Assembly: GCA_000733355.1 (NCBI GenBank)
Contig: JNVV01000019.1
Span: forward strand, 62,001 to 126,000
Length of the DNA: 64,000 nucleotides
Reading direction: 5' to 3'
DNA from: Falciphora oryzae
Taxonomy: Eukaryota > Ascomycota > Sordariomycetes > Magnaporthales > Magnaporthaceae
The notes beneath the pieces are model-generated. The model saw only the letters and a list, made by a program, of their open reading frames with translations. It made no database searches and was not told where the DNA came from. The position numbers and the translations under genes were made by a program. Below, piece by piece: positions 22,376 to 33,367 of this stretch. How positions within the stretch are numbered: position 1 is the first letter of the stretch; each line of letters starts with the position of its first letter.

Positions 22376-25300
22376 TCACTCCCCCATCTCCACGCTCTCC
22401 AGCCAGCCCCTGACAGCGAGCCTGAGGTCGTTTTCTCTCGTGTCGCGGTTGTCATCGTTGCGGGTCTCCGCCTGGGACTCCTTCTCGCGCCTCTCCACGA
22501 CCTCCCTGACAACCTCCTCGAGTGCCGACAAGATCACAGTCTTGCACTCGGCACGGGGCACTTCTTGCGGCTGGGGGGCACTGGTGACGCCGGGGATGAT
22601 CGTGGCCGGTGGCGCGAGGCCGTGCTGCTCGCCCGCCTCGGTCGGCTCGCTGTTGCTCCGGCCGCGTCGCTTGCTCGCGGACCGGGACGAGCTCGCCGAG
22701 TTTCCGCGCCTGCTTCCTGTCGTCGTCTGGTCGCCACCCCCGCTGACCACCCCGTGGCCGACGACGCGCTCGACAGCCTCGACCAGGACCTCGTCGAGCG
22801 TGACGATGGGTTCCTCAACGAACTGGTCCTCTAGAGTCGTCTCGTACGGCGCTATGGCCGGCGTGAGCAGCGTCGCAGCTGAGCCATGCGTGTAGACTGA
22901 GGATGCTGAGATGAGAGAGCTGGGGCCCCCAAGCTCGGGCGGTGGTGGCTTAGGTTTCACCAGCCGCCGGTACCGGATTCGCTTGATGCTGAAGGTGGTG
23001 GTGTCGGCGACAATGACGCTACTAACGTCTACCCATCGCTCCTGCTGTGGCTCCAGAGACAAGGAATGTGACGATGCCGGCGGGGGAGGTGACGGCTCCG
23101 CCCGTAGTGATGCCTTGATCTGCTCCTCAAGGTCGAGCTGCGGTGGCACCGCCTGCAGGATGAAGTCCGGGTGGTAATGCTGCAACCAGCCCGCTACATT
23201 AAAGGGGAGGTCGCCATCGGCCGCCAGGCGGCTCGAGTGCTCAAACAGCTCCAAGCCGCTGCCACCCGGGGTCGAGAGGTAACCGCTGCTCGACGGTGAG
23301 CTGACTGCCGTCTCGAATGAAGTGATGTAGTCGGGAAAAGGGACATCCACATCAATGACGCCGTCGTCGGCGTTGATGGACGTCTTGACAGGCGACTCGA
23401 ATGCGCCAGCCGGATCCGGCAACCTCGCAAAGGTTGCGCTCGACCTCGGTGGCGGTGTGAAGGAGGGAGACTCGTCTGTGGCGAGGCGTGCTAGCCGAGG
23501 GACCCGTGGGCTCAAGGGGCCATCACCGACAGGGGACCGCGGCTCTGCCACCTTAGCAGCAGCCCGGTCCTCCGATGGCACACGCGCTCTATCGTTACCC
23601 GCCGAAGGGACCCCGTCTCTGGGGATCACTGTCCTGGCCACCCTGATCTCAGCCGAGGTTCTAGCAGCGTATCTCGGCGACTCCTGTTGGCCCCGGAACG
23701 CGGCTTTAGTAGGCGACATAGACGTCGCCGACACCGGTGAAGATATATCGGCAGATCCACGAGACTCACGGCGCCTGGCGCTCCACAAGCCGGCCAGGAC
23801 GCCCCATGTGCTGGAGCTGGGACGGTTGTCGCCAATGCCAGGAACGCCACCGTTGCTGCCAACGCCTTGCCCCAACCCGCCGCTATCACCCCGCTGCAGG
23901 GTGCGCTTGAGGTCGTCAGCGGCGACGCTGTTGGCACTTCCTGGGCGGCGTCGAGGGAGCGACTGCTGTGTCTGCAGGGTGGAAAAATGGGGGACGGTAG
24001 CCTCAGGGGCGATGGTTGCGGCCGTCGCCGCGCTGCTCTTTCTAGTATGCGACTCGCTCGACGAGATGGGAAGTTGCGTGGTCCGGATAGATACCGCATC
24101 TGACGACCGCCGCTCGTGGCCACTACGATCCATGCTGAGGTGGGCCAGCTGGGCAGGCACCCCTACTGTACCACCGCGGCCGGCCTGGCTCTGGAGGCTG
24201 GTTGTACGCGAGTGCGATGCTCTCCTCGGGGCGGCCCGGCGGTTGATTTTGCGTCGGAGCGATTCCTCCTTTGGGATCGGCACGACGTACGAAGGCGGGG
24301 AGTGCGAGAAGGCACCGCCAAACGAGGCTGCCGAGGTGCTTGGCCGATGTGGCCGCAGGTTCGCGGGCACCTGCTGGTTAGCGGGCAGGAAGGCGGCGAG
24401 CAGAAAGATCAGCCTCCGGGCGGCCATCTTGTCGGTGGACACAATCACAGTGCGCGCCGGAAGCGCCATGTCCTCCTCACCCCGAGCCCTCACTTGGTGA
24501 AGATGCCTTTTGCGGTAGTACGACGGCCCCAGCGCCTGGAGCCAATCTGTGTGGGTTGCAAGGTAGCCCGTCAGGAGGTTGTAGAAGAAGAAACCGTGCT
24601 CGTTCCCTCCAGCCCACCTGGCCACCCACCTGGCCTCCTCGCGCCAGATGCCCCACCGGTTCTGGCCTGTGGTGACGCGTGTGGCACGCAGCCCGGAGAC
24701 GATGCGTGCTTTGGCGAGATCGACCTCGCCCTGGACATCTTCATCCTCCATCAGACAGTGCTGTAGCAGTGCCAACACCTTGGCGTTGGTCTTATGGGGT
24801 TTGCTGGCCACTCCATCATCGCTTCTGCGGCGCGACAGCGAGGGTTGTCGCGAGACCTGCGTGGTCACAGACGAGGGTGCGTGATCTGGGGAAGCAATGT
24901 CGAGCTGCCTGAGCATGCCGTACAGCTTGGTCGCAACAACCGACTGTAGGTGTGTCAGGGTCCGCATGATCACGTCCCAGTGCTGTGTGATGGGGTCGAT
25001 GCGGTCCTCGATATCGGCCACGTACGACGGCTCTACCGCATCCGCCGCCATTCCTTGTCCTACCGTGGTCCATCCCGACCGGCGGGAGGACCCGAACGAA
25101 GACGGAAACGAGTCTTGCTCATTGTACGAGCCGGACCCTCGGAAGACCTGCCGAGAGGTCGAGGTGTTGTTCTGGCCGGCCTGGGAGGGCCCCTGGGGTA
25201 GGTTGATGATCAGGGCCACGGCGTACATCGGGGTGCGCTTCTGCTTCGGCTGTGGCTTCTTCTTGGCCTTGGCGTCGTCTCCAGTGTGCTGAGGGAAGGG

Positions 25301-26290
25301 AAACCCGGTGCCGTCCTCGGAGAAGCGGCTGTGCGGCGTTGCAAAGGTCTGGTTGGCCGTTTCCTCCATGTTGGGCAGGGTCACGGGGAAAAGCCGAGTA
25401 ATGAGCACCTTCTTGCGGTGCGAGAAGCGCTGCGGTGCTGCCGCGGACATCCGGGGCATGAAGTCCCCCACGGCCTCAGAGGAAAAGGACTGCGAGAGCT
25501 TGCTGGAGCGCACGCTGCCCCGGCCCAGCGAGCCTCTACCGTCCCCGAATGTAGAGGACATGAAGTCACTGCGTGGGTCCGACGGCACGACGTGGACCTT
25601 GGTGGAGGTCCCCTTGTAGGCCATGAGCTCCGAGTTGCCGAAGATGCAGCTGGAAAACACGTTGAGCTCATCGACGTACTCGCGGTGGGCGCGTTGGGAA
25701 TCGGATTCGATACGGGGCTGTGTGCGGCCCTGCATCGAGGCTCTGCGGTCGAATGCGCCCTGGCGTGGCTGCTGCTGCTGCTGCTGTTGCGGCTGCTGGC
25801 CATCTTGCTGGATGACTACGGGACGGGAAGCCTGACCCACGCTCGTCTTGCGGGGTGACACGGGCTGGCGCCTGGGGTCGTTGGAGGCAAAGCCGGCCAC
25901 GGTAGAGGGGCGGTCGGCTGGGGGTGAGGTGGGCGGGGGAGGGGCCTGGCTGTCGTAGATGAGAGCGGCATGCATGGAGCTCAGGGCGTCCTGCATAATG
26001 AGGATGCGGACATCACGGGGGTCGATGTCGATGTCGCTGTCGTAGTCGAACGAGTTGGGGGCGGCGGCGGAGGGCAGGTGAGGACCAGCGGACAGGGGGA
26101 AGACTTGGTCGTTCCGATGTCGATACAGAGACTCGGTGTCGGGGAATAGCAAGTTGCGGGTGTGGATGTCCTCCTGGACCGACTCGAGGGACGAGATGTG
26201 TTTGGATGGCGAAGACGAGCCCGGGCCGTAAGTGGACGGGGAGGCATCGCCGGCAGCGCCAGCCGTCAGGTTGAAGAGCTTGCCCAGCAT
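22376..26290 (-). CDS. FNIP/Lst4-type folliculin-interacting TORC1 regulator
   Basis: Single exon, 1304 residues from the ATG at 26290 (MLGKLFNL). A longer open frame starts only with GTG. The protein matches the folliculin-interacting (FNIP/Lst4) family. The N-terminal longin-like part includes DVRILIMQDA and SSCIFGNSELMAYKG (about 210-230). KVLITRLFPVTLPN (about 297) and MYAVALIINLPQ (about 355) follow, then the DENN-like part with the helix near 445 and RRLIFLLAAFLPANQQ (about 630). The rest is a long Ser/Pro/Arg-rich region with conserved islands near the C-terminus. Lst4 pairs with Lst7 (folliculin) at the vacuole and acts as GAP for the Rag GTPase Gtr2, signalling amino-acid state to TORC1. 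Regulation by phosphorylation of the disordered middle is plausible but unproven. Confidence 0.82.
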   Translation of the reverse strand: MLGKLFNLTAGAAGDASPSTYGPGSSSPSKHISSLESVQEDIHTRNLLFPDTESLYRHRNDQVFPLSAGPHLPSAAAPNSFDYDSDIDIDPRDVRILIMQDALSSMHAALIYDSQAPPPPTSPPADRPSTVAGFASNDPRRQPVSPRKTSVGQASRPVVIQQDGQQPQQQQQQQPRQGAFDRRASMQGRTQPRIESDSQRAHREYVDELNVFSSCIFGNSELMAYKGTSTKVHVVPSDPRSDFMSSTFGDGRGSLGRGSVRSSKLSQSFSSEAVGDFMPRMSAAAPQRFSHRKKVLITRLFPVTLPNMEETANQTFATPHSRFSEDGTGFPFPQHTGDDAKAKKKPQPKQKRTPMYAVALIINLPQGPSQAGQNNTSTSRQVFRGSGSYNEQDSFPSSFGSSRRSGWTTVGQGMAADAVEPSYVADIEDRIDPITQHWDVIMRTLTHLQSVVATKLYGMLRQLDIASPDHAPSSVTTQVSRQPSLSRRRSDDGVASKPHKTNAKVLALLQHCLMEDEDVQGEVDLAKARIVSGLRATRVTTGQNRWGIWREEARWVARWAGGNEHGFFFYNLLTGYLATHTDWLQALGPSYYRKRHLHQVRARGEEDMALPARTVIVSTDKMAARRLIFLLAAFLPANQQVPANLRPHRPSTSAASFGGAFSHSPPSYVVPIPKEESLRRKINRRAAPRRASHSRTTSLQSQAGRGGTVGVPAQLAHLSMDRSGHERRSSDAVSIRTTQLPISSSESHTRKSSAATAATIAPEATVPHFSTLQTQQSLPRRRPGSANSVAADDLKRTLQRGDSGGLGQGVGSNGGVPGIGDNRPSSSTWGVLAGLWSARRRESRGSADISSPVSATSMSPTKAAFRGQQESPRYAARTSAEIRVARTVIPRDGVPSAGNDRARVPSEDRAAAKVAEPRSPVGDGPLSPRVPRLARLATDESPSFTPPPRSSATFARLPDPAGAFESPVKTSINADDGVIDVDVPFPDYITSFETAVSSPSSSGYLSTPGGSGLELFEHSSRLAADGDLPFNVAGWLQHYHPDFILQAVPPQLDLEEQIKASLRAEPSPPPPASSHSLSLEPQQERWVDVSSVIVADTTTFSIKRIRYRRLVKPKPPPPELGGPSSLISASSVYTHGSAATLLTPAIAPYETTLEDQFVEEPIVTLDEVLVEAVERVVGHGVVSGGGDQTTTGSRRGNSASSSRSASKRRGRSNSEPTEAGEQHGLAPPATIIPGVTSAPQPQEVPRAECKTVILSALEEVVREVVERREKESQAETRNDDNRDTRENDLRLAVRGWLESVEMGE

Positions 26291-29250
26291 ACTGGAACGA
26301 AACTGACTGAACGGGGAGTGCTGCACAAGGGATACTACGCAGCCAGTCGCGCTGCTGCGATGGGGTCCTTCCTGGTGCTCCTCCGAGGGGACTTCAAGCC
26401 GAGCTCACCATCGTCCCAGGAGACTGCCGGCTGTTAGGTTGCGCGGGTGAGGTGGCATTCTCGCCGCGGGGTTGGAGGGCGTCTCGAAGGAACTGACTGA
26501 CGACGACCAGCGGCGGGAGGGGAACAGGGGTGCCGGCTCTCTCTTGGTGTTTGGGTCTCTGCGATGCTGCAACGCACATGCTCCCACCGCAGCAGAGAAC
26601 AGGAGAGAGGCCCTTGGCTTTTGAAAGCAAAGAGCGGCAAAACGCAAAGAATGGCTCTGCACGCTTCGGAGGGGTGCAGCAGTGAGTGGTGGGAGAAGAG
26701 AAGAGTGTGGCGGGCGGCGGGTCCCACCGGCCCGTCCGATATCAGAGTCCTGCTAGTGCCGCTGGCAACGCACCAGCGACAGGGCAACCCCGTCCTCGCT
26801 CGAGTGTCTGAAGAGGTGAGCCGGGGGGCGCAGCGCCGAATGGACCGGTGAGGAAGATGAGGCTGCTGCCCAAGGCGGGCGGCGGGCACGCGAGCGACAA
26901 GAAATAAAAAGGATCTACGAGACACAAACAACGCAAGCGGGCCAAAGGAAGCTCTGGGAGGGTGGGAAGGACCCTGGTTGCTGGTCTGGGCAGGGCGGAG
27001 ACGGCCGTCGACGACGTCGCTCTCCCTCAGGACAGAAGACAAAAGGCTGCCACCACAAAGAGATTATCCCTGGCGGTGGTGAGGACCGGATCACCAGAAA
27101 TGGCAAATCAGCCCTTGTTGTTCAGCTTCCCCCTCTGTCGTTGCTAATCTTCTTTTCTCCTCTTCCTTCTGCGGCGGCGATGGCGGCGGCGTCGGAAAAT
27201 CCCAGCCTGCGCACCACCTAATCATTCACCCGCAGCCCGAGAAGCGAGGTGTCGCACGCGCTGCTGACGATCTCTGGCCTGTCCGTGCCTTGATTTGAAT
27301 CCCGGTTTGCCGAACAGAGCAATGCGGCGGCTGGCGGTGCTTTCGAAAATGCGGTGTGCAAAAAACCACTGGGGAAGAAAAAAAAAAAAAAAAAAAAAAA
27401 ACGACGTCTGGTGGTGGGGTTTCCATGGGGCAGGGGCCGCAGCCAAGTTAAGCCCCATCTGGGGGGGCATGTCCATTGCTGCGACGCTACAGCGCCCAGT
27501 CAATTCGCGCGGCGGGCCTACTCCACAGTGCTTGGAACCCCCTGTGCTCCGCTCCCCACCCCAACCGTCCCCACATGCAACGACGTGCAGCTCGCCTGGA
27601 ACGTCTCCCAATGCCAGCTCCATCCAGACTTCTGAGAGGCCAAAGCCGGACATCTGGCGATGGCCGAGGCCACTCTGCCAGGCCGCACGACTCCTCGGCA
27701 CCGAGGACAGGCATGCTTACAAACGCAATCCCCCGGGCCGCTAGGCGTGCATCCAAGCGCCCGCGCTGTGATGAAAGTGCTGCACATAATCTCGCGCCCG
27801 TGGAGACCGGTCAACTATTTTTTCCCCCGCCACAAGCGTCGAGAAGGCGAACGCGGGGAGGGGTTTGGATTTCGACTGGCTCCCTTTCGGGCCCGTGGAA
27901 ACTCGCCATATGCGTCACTTAGGCGCATGCAACGGGCATGCTTGACATTCATCATCTCCATCCGTGGTACGTCGTACACACATGCCACCTACCTACCTAC
28001 ATACATACAGCACAGCACAGCACGGATGTGATGTACGTACATGCATACATGGCATGCTGCGCATGTACGGATCCTGTTCTACCGCTTGCACTACGAGTGA
28101 ATGGTCCACCTGTATGTGCTTCCGGGGCAGCCAACGAGGTCGTCAGCAGGACGTGACAGAAAACCGCTCGGCTTGCCACAAAAGAGGATCGATCACGATC
28201 ACGCTGGAGATATGTCCCTCCTTGGAGCATCTTGCTCCATATAGTGGATATACCAGCACTCGTGGAGTATGTAGGTGACTTGCAGGCATTCAGCATTGAG
28301 GATGATGGACTTGGCGCTGGCGCAGGGACTGTGGGGACATACTGAATGGCCCCAAGCGGCTACGCACGGGCTCGCTTCTCACAGCCGAAATGCCTCGACT
28401 CACGCAGCCGCTCGAGGTGCCGACCGGCTGCCGGCAAACGCTGTCTAGGTTGGGTAAGGTTGGGTATCAGTTCTATGTAATTCCAGAACTCCATCCGTCC
28501 CCTTGTCAGTCAGGGCTGTTTTTTTGGGCCTTTTCTCTTCCTTCCTCTCCCTCGACATTCAAGCGAGGGTGAAAGCCCTCGCACGCGCTGGGGATGGATC
28601 CATTGCCCCGGCCTGGCTGGAGTCAAGGTGGTCCCCCGCCAATGTCTCCAGTCGACTAACACTATTGAGGGCACATTCCTCGAAGGCATCACGCATGGCA
28701 AGGCAAAAAGTCACATGGCGAGACGCCTGACATCGCAACCTCAATTGTGGAATGCGCTTGGTAAAACAAAGTATTCGACTGGCAACCAGCTCCTCCAAAT
28801 AGCAAGGTATACCCTTGCCCTAAACCCGTGCTTCTGTCTCATTAGCTAGGGAGTTCAACGCCCTCTTCCCCTCACCGCCAAATGTCCTCATGTGTGTGTT
28901 AAGTGTGTGGGCTGAATAACTTCCATCTCGAACCCTCCCTTCGCCGGACCCAGGGTAAGACAAGACTGCCAGTCATAAGTCGTAAACTGCCGCGGCATAT
29001 CAACCCAACATAAAAATTGCCCTCTTTAGTCTCGCGCCTCACCCTCAAACATTCTGGGGTCCATATTTTTCCTGCAACTAAAATGTTCAACTCCCAAGAC
29101 GCGCCTCGTCTCCGTTGTGCCTTCGGCCCCTCCACCTCTTTTTTCTTTCTCTTGCGTCACTTCGAGAGACCCCTGCTCATGACCTGTCTCGTTGTTCGTT
29201 TGCTTGTTCTCCACTGACGGGGGGGCTGTGGCGATGGCTCTTGGACGCAT
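26291..29250. other. Long gene-poor spacer
   Basis: About 3.0 kb between the FNIP gene promoter and the 3' end of the aquaporin gene. It includes a purine-rich leader upstream of FNIP, an A-run at about 27379-27400 and a low-complexity block at 27986-28022. Open frames up to 200 codons overlap in several frames and show no domain. No tRNA cloverleaf was found. Confidence 0.4.
27986..28022. repeat. Compound microsatellite (ACCT, ACAT, ACAGC)
   Basis: Short tandem units acct, acat and cacag run into each other. The following 40 nt are rich in alternating gtac/catg palindromes. Confidence 0.7.
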
Positions 29251-30569
29251 TTAGACTTGGCCCTGTGGAACCAGAGGCTCGTTGGCGTCCCGAGAACGCT
29301 GTTCCTCCAGGTGATTGATGCCGTCCCAATCCTGACCAGGGTTGACCTCCTTCCAGTGGAGGAACTTGAGAAGCATGTAGAATCCCGAGGCGAGCAGAGA
29401 CCCGAGGGTCGGTCCGACCCAGTAGATCCAATGGTAGTTGGGGAAATGGCTGTTGACTATGGCCGGCCCCAGCGAGCGAGCTGGGTTGACAGAGGCTCCA
29501 GTGAAGTAGACACCTGATTTCGTGTTGCGTTCATTAGTTCTTTGCCCTCGGCTAACAGCGTCGTCGAAAAAAGGGTGTCTGCTCGCTCATCACCTACCAG
29601 CCATGTGGATTACAAACAGTGCAAAGCCGATGCCGATAGGGGCAACGAAGGTCGCTCTGTGCTTCTCCACGGCGAGCATGAGGATCACAAAGACCAGCTG
29701 CGAGGTCAGAAACAGCTCGATGAACAGCCCCTGAACCACAGAGGTCGTGGGGCCGAGAGTCGTCTCGACGCTCAGGGGCGTGGGGAACATTCCCGCCGAG
29801 ACGGCCGCGGCGGCGATGCCACCGACGAGCTGAGCAATCGCGACCATGACGCCACGAAGCAGCGGCTGTCCACCGACCAGGCACAACGCCATAGTGACCT
29901 GTGTGCTTCAGTCAGTCATCTGGTTGCTAGCTGATCTGCCCGCATCGCGCGTCGTATCCCTGACTAGGGCGTGCCTCGGGGATGGCAAGCGGGACTTACC
30001 ACCGGGTTGAACTGTCCTCCCGAGATACGGTAAAAGGCAAAGACGTTGACCATGAGGGACATGCTGAAGACGAACGAGATGTAGATCAAGACGGTGACAT
30101 TGGGGGCGGCGACATCGTCGGCACGGACGGGCGAGGCATTGGCGATCTGAGCACCGGCATAGCCAAACAGGAAGAACATAAAGGTGCCGACAAACTCGGC
30201 GAGGGCGGCAACGCAATGGTTGCGGATGGCGACCGACGGCCCAACCATGGTGTCAGACTGGCGGTGGGGAAGGTGATGGATCAGCCTCGGGCTCGGGTAC
30301 GGCTTGTCGTGGAAGAAGGGCGGCGGCGCTCTGGTGTCGACTGTCCTCGCGGTGGCGTACGACGCCGAGGGGTGTGCTCGCGACGGCTGGGGCCGGCTCT
30401 GCTGGGTGCTGGTTCTCTCGAGGAACTCGTGGCGAGCGGTGGTGGCGGTCGACAGGTCCTTGAGCTCGGCCGACTCCAGGTAAGAAATACCATTGCGGTC
30501 GCCAGCCCTGCTTGCCATCCTGTTGGGGGACCGGCCAGCAGCCCCCGGCGTACAGACGCACTCAGCCAT
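29251..30569 (-). CDS. Aquaporin (MIP family water channel)
   Basis: Exons 30569-30000, 29898-29598 and 29513-29251; 377 residues. After a Ser/Arg/Pro-rich N-terminal extension (about 1-107), the membrane core starts with [20 protein letters not shown], as in yeast Aqy1. Six helices and two half-helices follow. The first pore motif reads GGQFNPV (Asn-Pro-Val, not Asn-Pro-Ala) and spans the first intron; the second is the canonical [11 protein letters not shown]. The extension has strongly GC-biased third positions, so I include it; an alternative ATG at 30248 has an excellent context and would give a 270-residue protein. Fungal orthodox aquaporins move water across the plasma membrane in osmotic, freezing and spore physiology. 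Solute selectivity is not certain. Confidence 0.88.
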
Positions 30570-33367
30570 CGCACCTGCCCGTTTCTTTGTGGAAGGAGCC
30601 GGAGCACGATTGTGTGCGGCGAGAAGGAGCAGTGACGCGAGATGGGAGTCCAGCTGAGGTCACCCGCAACCGTGCCTTCCCCCTGCTGCAAGACACCTGG
30701 CGGCAGGTAAGGAGGTACTGCCTAGGTAGGCAGGCTGGTGCTTGCCCCCAACCTTAGGTTGTCGACGGAGCTGGATCGATCCAGTCTAGGAAAGTCAGCC
30801 CACCCGTCGCCCTTGGCACTCTGCGTCGTTGGTCTTTGGGGGAAGTACAGACCACAAGAAACGGCAGCCGCGTACCGGAAGTGTTGTGCCACCCAAAAAA
30901 TGACACCAATCTCTAAGGCTCCCGCGATCGAAGATGAACGCTGATGCTGATGATGACGGACGTTGCCCGTATGGTAGGAGAACTCGACTGGGAGTCCGCG
31001 TGCGCAACACCCCCTTTTCCTTCCTTTGTGTCCTTCTCGTTCCGAGTCAACCAGCTGCCTTGCCGGTTATCGCGTCCCTCAGCCTCGGAGCTCCCGAAGC
31101 CTATCGTCGAATCGGGTGCACCTCTGCCTTTTTGTCTACTCCTTCGGATCAGTCACCCTCGTCCTTCTCTCCTTCTTTAGACCTTCCACCACGTCGTCTG
31201 AGCAAGGAGGAAGCCAAGAGGGCAGCGCGTTTTGGGTAGCATGAATCAATTCAACCTTTCCCACCATTCATTCCACCGTCACAGGCCGTTGGAGCATCAA
31301 GCATTGGGGTGGTTCTCCCCGAGATCGCCAGGGCCCACCCCATCTGAAGATGTACCTCCTTGACTTGCCTTCACATGTGCCTCCCGCCTGGTGATGGTGG
31401 TAGCGGAGAGCCTGGGAGACATCGAGGTGACGTGGAGGGAGATACTTCGCCCCTAACATGTTCAGCCAGGAAGGGGACCGACCCTCCTCTTCGGCCCGTC
31501 ATCCGCCACACGCTGGCTGCGCGTAGCACAGTACCTCGTGCATCGTCTCGAATTCTCAGTCTTGTTTGACCACATGTAACCCAGCCGCACTCTCAATTTG
31601 CGAAAGATGCCGGATCCAGCGTTCGCGTGTGCCTGCAGGGCAGGTACTGTACGTAGGCAGGTGCAGGACGTGGGTAGGTATAGAGGGTGATGGGGGAATT
31701 CCGTCCTTGATTTTAACCTTTAAGTGCGGAAGACAGAGTTTGCGCTGTGCAGGTCCGCACCACCCTGAGTACATAGGTAGGTAACATCAGACTAACAGTG
31801 GCTAGTCTAGACGGCGGGAGGGGTCAGGCTGAGATCAAATCTCCCGACCCGAATACTGACAGCACGCGCGACTATACATGTGTGGCGTAGGTCACAGAAG
31901 CAGCCTAAAGCTACACCGAGTGCCCGAGTCCGAGGCCACAGCTTCTCGTCTGGCCTCATGATGCACGAACGGGTTCCATCTCGTCTTTGCTCTGTATGCG
32001 CATATTGTATAGTTGCGGCCCTTGCTGTCAATCAGCCCGAGAGGGAGATACGGACAAATACTCTGTAAGACGTGAAATGGCGTCACATTTGACATTTGGC
32101 TCCCGTTTTTAAACTGTGTTTTCCGCCAGCAGCCATTCAGCCCCAGAACCCTGTACTCAATGCATTGAAACTTTAATCCAGCTGGTCTGGCTCCGATCAC
32201 TCTGTCGTGAGAAAAAAAAAGTGAGACCCTGCAGCGGGCACCCGTCTAGGCCTTGGTGCTCCTGTCCAACCATTACACATATTTGATGCCTTGTACGCCT
32301 GCCTGTACCCACCCCCTTGTTTTCCTCTGCTGGACAACAAAAAAAAAGGCGCTCGCTTGCCATCCGGCCGCCATGCCGTGCCACAACGACTCCGCGCCGA
32401 AGCTGCTGATCCCCGGGCGCCTGAGGTCGATATGTGGTGCCTCGGCTGTGTCTCCCTCTGGCGGCCCACGGAGACTCGCTGACTTGGCTCTTCGCGTAGC
32501 AGAGACACGGCGTCCAGCACAACAGGATCACAGGCCACATCTCTTGAGTTGCCTGGCTGGGGTTCGTGCACTTTCGGCAAGTGAGGATTCCTTCAGACTC
32601 CGACAGGGCATGTGCCCCGCGTGTGTGATCACGAGGCTGCCGCCAGTGGGTGTGCTGACTACAAAATATAAGCCGACAACAGCAAGGATAGCACGACGGC
32701 TTCGGGCCAGGGGATGCTGCCCACAGCTTTCATGGCTTCTACAGTACACACATGGGGTAGTACCCTACTCGTCGTCTCCCTTTCGGACTATAGGCCTCCC
32801 TTGTACTCGGTGCAGCCTTGTACATAGTACGCAGGACGTTGTCGGCGGTCCAGATGTCGTTGAGCACAGGCGCTCGCGTTTGATCGTTTGCTATGTATGG
32901 CCTCAATGATCCCACCCCTGGTCCAGACCCTTGGTTCAAAGCACCCTTTGCCCCTGGCCTCTTCTCAAAACAAACGCCCAGACATCCTCGGGCAATCTTG
33001 TATTGTCTGCCATTTCAACCCTTGAAAGAGAAGGCAGTCAGATAAGACAGAACATATGGGGTAGGTGTCACCAGCCGTCGTGAACCGAAGAATTCCGCGA
33101 TCGGGGATGGCTCCGAGAGCCAATTTTAGTCATCCGGAAGACAGTCGGATATTAGGGAAGGCGATTGAGTTTGAGTGTCCAGGACTAGGCGACTTGGTAT
33201 TCGCAGAGCCGTGCCAAGTGCCGACCTGCCGTGTCAGCCTGCTCGTGAGGAGCATGTCGGAAACAAACAGCCGCTAGCGGGGGTTAGTGGCTGTGCCCGA
33301 GAAGAGGCTCTTCAGATCCCGCGGAGGAGAAGGAGGGATGCCTCCTTCGTCCGGTACCGGTGCGCTC
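30570..33367. other. Long gene-poor spacer
   Basis: About 2.8 kb between the aquaporin promoter and the 3' end of the CDF gene. Both neighbours are on the minus strand. Short stretches of ggtaggtaggt-like repeats occur at several places. No gene, RNA or mobile element could be supported. Confidence 0.4.

Noticed and set aside
23355..24500. 381-codon open frame antisense to the FNIP/Lst4 gene
   Set aside because: Shadow of the sense coding exon with no recognisable domain or splice support.
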